Positions 61,046-64,000 of a stretch of 64,000 bases of DNA are shown piece after piece. Location of the stretch: contig JAWQUS010000027.1 in NCBI GenBank assembly GCA_036365455.1, positions 14,558,501-14,622,500 of the forward strand, written 5' to 3'. The stretch's first letter is position 1; each line of letters opens with the position of its first letter. The notes below the pieces were generated by a model. It worked only from the letters and a program-made list of their open reading frames with translations. It did no database searches and had not been told where the DNA came from. The translations under genes and the position numbers were made by a program. The stretch comes from Macrosoma leucophasiata (lineage: Eukaryota; Arthropoda; Insecta; Lepidoptera; Hedylidae).

Positions 61046-61257
61046 GACTTTAATAATAAATAAAAAAAAAAATATGCGTAAAAATTAGGTTAGCAGCATA
61101 TCTGGATGAACGAAATGATTCTGCAGTGGGTGGGATCCTAACCTGTTAACTGAAATACAATCTTCAGTTTTTTTTTCTTTAAACGAATGATTTCCGATAG
61201 TCAAATAAATACCTGAAAGAAAACTAGTCTTCATGATTATGTTTAGATTTAGATATA

Positions 61258-61719
61258 AAGGAGACGTTGCGAGCTCGGCCCTGGTTCGTACACGTCCTCA
61301 AAAAATGGGTAAATTATAGAAGAATCCGAAAAAAATACAATTAGTTTAATCAAGAATATATTTTAGAGTTACCACCACATTTAATTCAAACGATTTTATA
61401 ATTTTCAAACATGGCGGCGATACAGCCAACGCTTGAAATCAATCGATTTCGATACTATTTATATATTTTTTTTATTCTCCAAGTACTAGATAATCAAAAA
61501 ACAATTTAAAAAATGAAAATGTCAAAATGACGTCGTCCGCCATATTTGCCATGTTGGCTTTAAGTTGCAATTCTAACTGCAAATAATATTTTGTAACTGC
61601 AAACAAAGCTAAATAAGTGAAAATATGCAGTAAAAACGTTTTTATATTGATTTTGCCTTTTTAATGATATTGTGTACAATACATGGCCGGAGGTCCATAC
61701 ATTTTTGCAACATCTCCTT
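61258..61719. repeat. MITE family D, copy 3
   Basis: AAGGAGACGTTGC at the left (one change) and GCAACATCTCCTT at the right, 462 bases. Confidence 0.85.
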
Positions 61720-62089
61720 TACAACAAGGGAAGACGCTTGAATTTTGCAGCATTAAGTGATAGTTTTAGTTACAAATTGTGTGTTGCGAAATAGTGTGAG
61801 CAATTAAGAGTATCAGCCGTTGTTGTTGTTGTTTGTAAAGTCGTATGGTTTATAGTTAACTGATATCGCTTCGAGTCGATTGTCTGTACCTAAGTAGTTT
61901 ATTGCTTACAAGGCTTACTTGCGGTAAGCCGGTTAGCAATACCTAAACTGACAGTAACATTCGCTCGTGGTAAAGTAGTTCAGACAACGGATAGTGGCTA
62001 AAAGTAAGTCTAGGGCTAGTCCAACATGGTTAGGTAGGTATAAATAACACCCTAACCTCCTGAGGTACGACTATAAATAACACCCTAAC

Positions 62090-62139
62090 GCACAATTTTG
62101 TAGCTGTAGAGTCCTGACTCTATAGCTACAAAATTGTGC
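62090..62139. repeat. Foldback, 24-bp arms, 2-nt loop, one mismatch
   Basis: GCACAATTTTGTAGCTGTAG(AGTC), ct, then the reverse complement with one G/A difference. Confidence 0.9.
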
Positions 62140-62714
62140 CGGATAGGTAATTGATTAAGTTGTGTTTTTCTCATAAATATTTCATGAGCAACCTCGACCT
62201 ACAAGGAATATCCGAAAATAAAACAAATAAAAGACGAGGAGCACTTTATGAGTGTGGCGGATAATTTGTACAAATTGGCAAACATGTAAAATTAAAAAAC
62301 TGGATCAATACGAACATCAAGTACTATCTATATATATAAAACAAAGTCGGGTTTGTTACAACACTTATAACTCGAGATCTGCTGGACCAATTGTCATGGT
62401 TTTTGATTTGTTGGATTTGTCTCCGCCCCGAATAGCAGAATACATCTTAAAAATAAGAAAAATTGTCGAATACTTGAAAAATGCATTATTTTCCTTAAAA
62501 GTTCTTTAGTTTCGGAGCTGTCAATTTGTTTTGTCAAAATCTGTAAGTAATGATTGACATTTATGCATGCGTTCATAAACTATTTAAAATGTATGAATAT
62601 TATGTGTATTGTTATTTTAAAAAGATTGAAAATTATTACGCGTGCGTTCAGAAATGTGCAATTAATACTTAATCATTTCAATAAATGCTCATTTAAAACT
62701 ATTCTCTATCTTCT

Positions 62715-62890
62715 ATCTTTTTTAGGCTTCCGTAACTAAAAGGTAAAAACGGACCCTATTACTAATCATCCGCTGTCTGTCTGTCTGTCCGTCCGTCCGT
62801 CCGTCTGTCTGTCACCAGACTGTATCTCATATACAGTGATAGTTAGCTAGAAAGCTACAATTTTTACAAACTCACTCGAACAATATGTTG
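62715..62890 (+). repeat. Repeat family I fragment with (CTGT/CCGT)n
   Basis: ttttttaggcttccgtaact, aaaacggaccctattact, then ctgtctgtctgtctgtccgt repeats, as at 56454. Confidence 0.6.
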
Positions 62891-63068
62891 TACAGATAGG
62901 TGTCATGGCGTCACTAGAGCGTTAATACACGGTATACAAAGGAAATATCGACAAGTCCTATCCGCGCAATTCAGTTGGTTTCAAACCGTGTAGTCCACAA
63001 TCCGTATCTCACTTCCGTTCAAGGTCACCTTGGTTTCATACCTCATTTCAAAACGTGTAGCAGACGCT

Positions 63069-63227
63069 TTAAGGTGTTATGCCTCTGTGCCGGAAATTAC
63101 AGGGCCATACATTACCACCTGACCGGAACACGATAGTGCTGAACACTAGCATTTAGCGGCAAGTATATAAGTATAGCTAATGCGGTGGTGCCTACGCCCG
63201 CGAGCTCCGTCACTGGAGCTCTCCCAC
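63069..63227 (-). repeat. SINE-A copy 11, 5' half
   Basis: Reads ttaaggtgttatgcctctgt to gcgagctccgtcactggagc; the tail half is missing. Confidence 0.7.
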
Positions 63228-63289
63228 ACTAAAAATGTCAAATATGACGAGCTTTTTGATATTTTTGAAGTCGACGGGACGTCACTATC

Positions 63290-63600
63290 CCTTCCCCTAT
63301 AGTGAAGGAGAATTCTTCGGCTAGTGCAGTCAGACATCCCGACAATGGAGGCCACACCATTTTAATAGGGCGGTAGTAAAAATAACAAAGGGGGATGGGC
63401 AGCACCGTCCATCGATAAAACTACCGCCACTGCGTTCGCCAATGCGCCTGCCAAGCCTGACGATTATGACATATTCTCCTACAATGACGCACAACACTAT
63501 TGTTATCTTGGGGGAAGGATTTGTCCAGCAGTGGACGTCTATCTGGCTGGAGTGATGTGATCTGATGATTGATATTGAGCGGTATCGTAGATGCTTCTCA
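63290..63600. repeat. Dispersed repeat with (gtccagcagtggacg) tail
   Basis: gccaatgcgcctgccaagcc, atgacgcacaacactattgt, ggatttgtccagcagtggac then tctggctggagtgatgtgat; related pieces at 33895-34075 and 56880-57050. Beyond 63600 I see nothing recognisable. Confidence 0.5.
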
Positions 63601-64000
63601 GGTAACTCATATTCCAAATCCCGGTTCCTCAGCGAAGTGCTAGTGGATATCGGTACATCCCTTTTACATCAATCCAGGTGTCTGGTATTCTCAGACCTAC
63701 CAAAACAAGACAAAAAAACACTCATAATAGTCGGTTAAGCGGTTTTGGGGGAGTGCGATTTAACAAATACAATGACACGATATTTTATATATTACATTTA
63801 AAACATTTAAAGTCAATAGACATAAATATTTAGTAGCTATAAAGAAATATCCAATCGAGGAGTAAACATAAAAAAGTCTCCGAGAAATTCGTGACCTCCT
63901 TCTTCTCTAAACTTTTACTTGGCGGTTTACCATTCAAACTTGGTATATAACAAAGTAACAGAGGTAGTATTCTTACTTCAGAAAGTTACAGTTATTTCAA

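Overview
This window is nuclear DNA of an insect, almost certainly a ditrysian moth or butterfly. It is AT-rich, its genes are split by long introns, and it is packed with repeat families typical of lepidopteran genomes: tRNA-derived SINEs, jockey-type LINEs, a BEL/Pao LTR element and many MITEs. Every gene call rests on translated exons joined at GT-AG splice sites whose phases agree.

Four protein-coding genes can be supported. (1) 421-8509, minus strand: an Hsp40 co-chaperone of the DNAJA1 type, four coding exons visible, 3' end beyond the left edge. (2) 15582-32921, plus strand: cytosolic NAD-dependent glycerol-3-phosphate dehydrogenase, complete in eight exons (353 aa). (3) 44584-47552, minus strand: mitochondrial methionyl-tRNA formyltransferase, complete in five exons (347 aa). 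(4) 53357-58934, minus strand: an r-type opsin, most like insect Rh7, with TM2 to the C-terminus in two exons and the N-terminus/TM1 exon not found. The genes are unrelated in function and look like ordinary neighbours, not a cluster. DNAJA1 and Gpdh are transcribed divergently, Gpdh and MTFMT converge across about 11.7 kb of repeat-filled DNA, and MTFMT and the opsin share the minus strand.

Layout: 1-11 kb, DNAJA1, with a degraded BEL/Pao element in one intron and a degraded jockey LINE plus nested SINEs in the next; 11-15.5 kb, intergenic repeats including a LINE RNase H fragment and a tail-to-tail repeat pair; 15.5-33 kb, Gpdh; 33-44.5 kb, intergenic with MITEs and SINEs; 44.5-47.6 kb, MTFMT; 47.6-53.3 kb, intergenic SINEs and foldbacks; 53.3-59 kb, opsin; 59-64 kb, intron or upstream DNA with more repeats.

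I found no defence, biosynthetic or other multi-gene system. The observations most worth a second look are: decayed partial copies of a coding exon inside introns of two different genes (Gpdh exon 6 and the opsin TM4 region); a set of short, perfect or near-perfect foldback palindromes with 0-8 nt loops, one of which arose inside a SINE and looks like a templated inverted duplication; a SINE family whose 3' tail resembles the jockey LINE 3' end in the same window; and a three-unit heat-shock element upstream of the Hsp40 gene.
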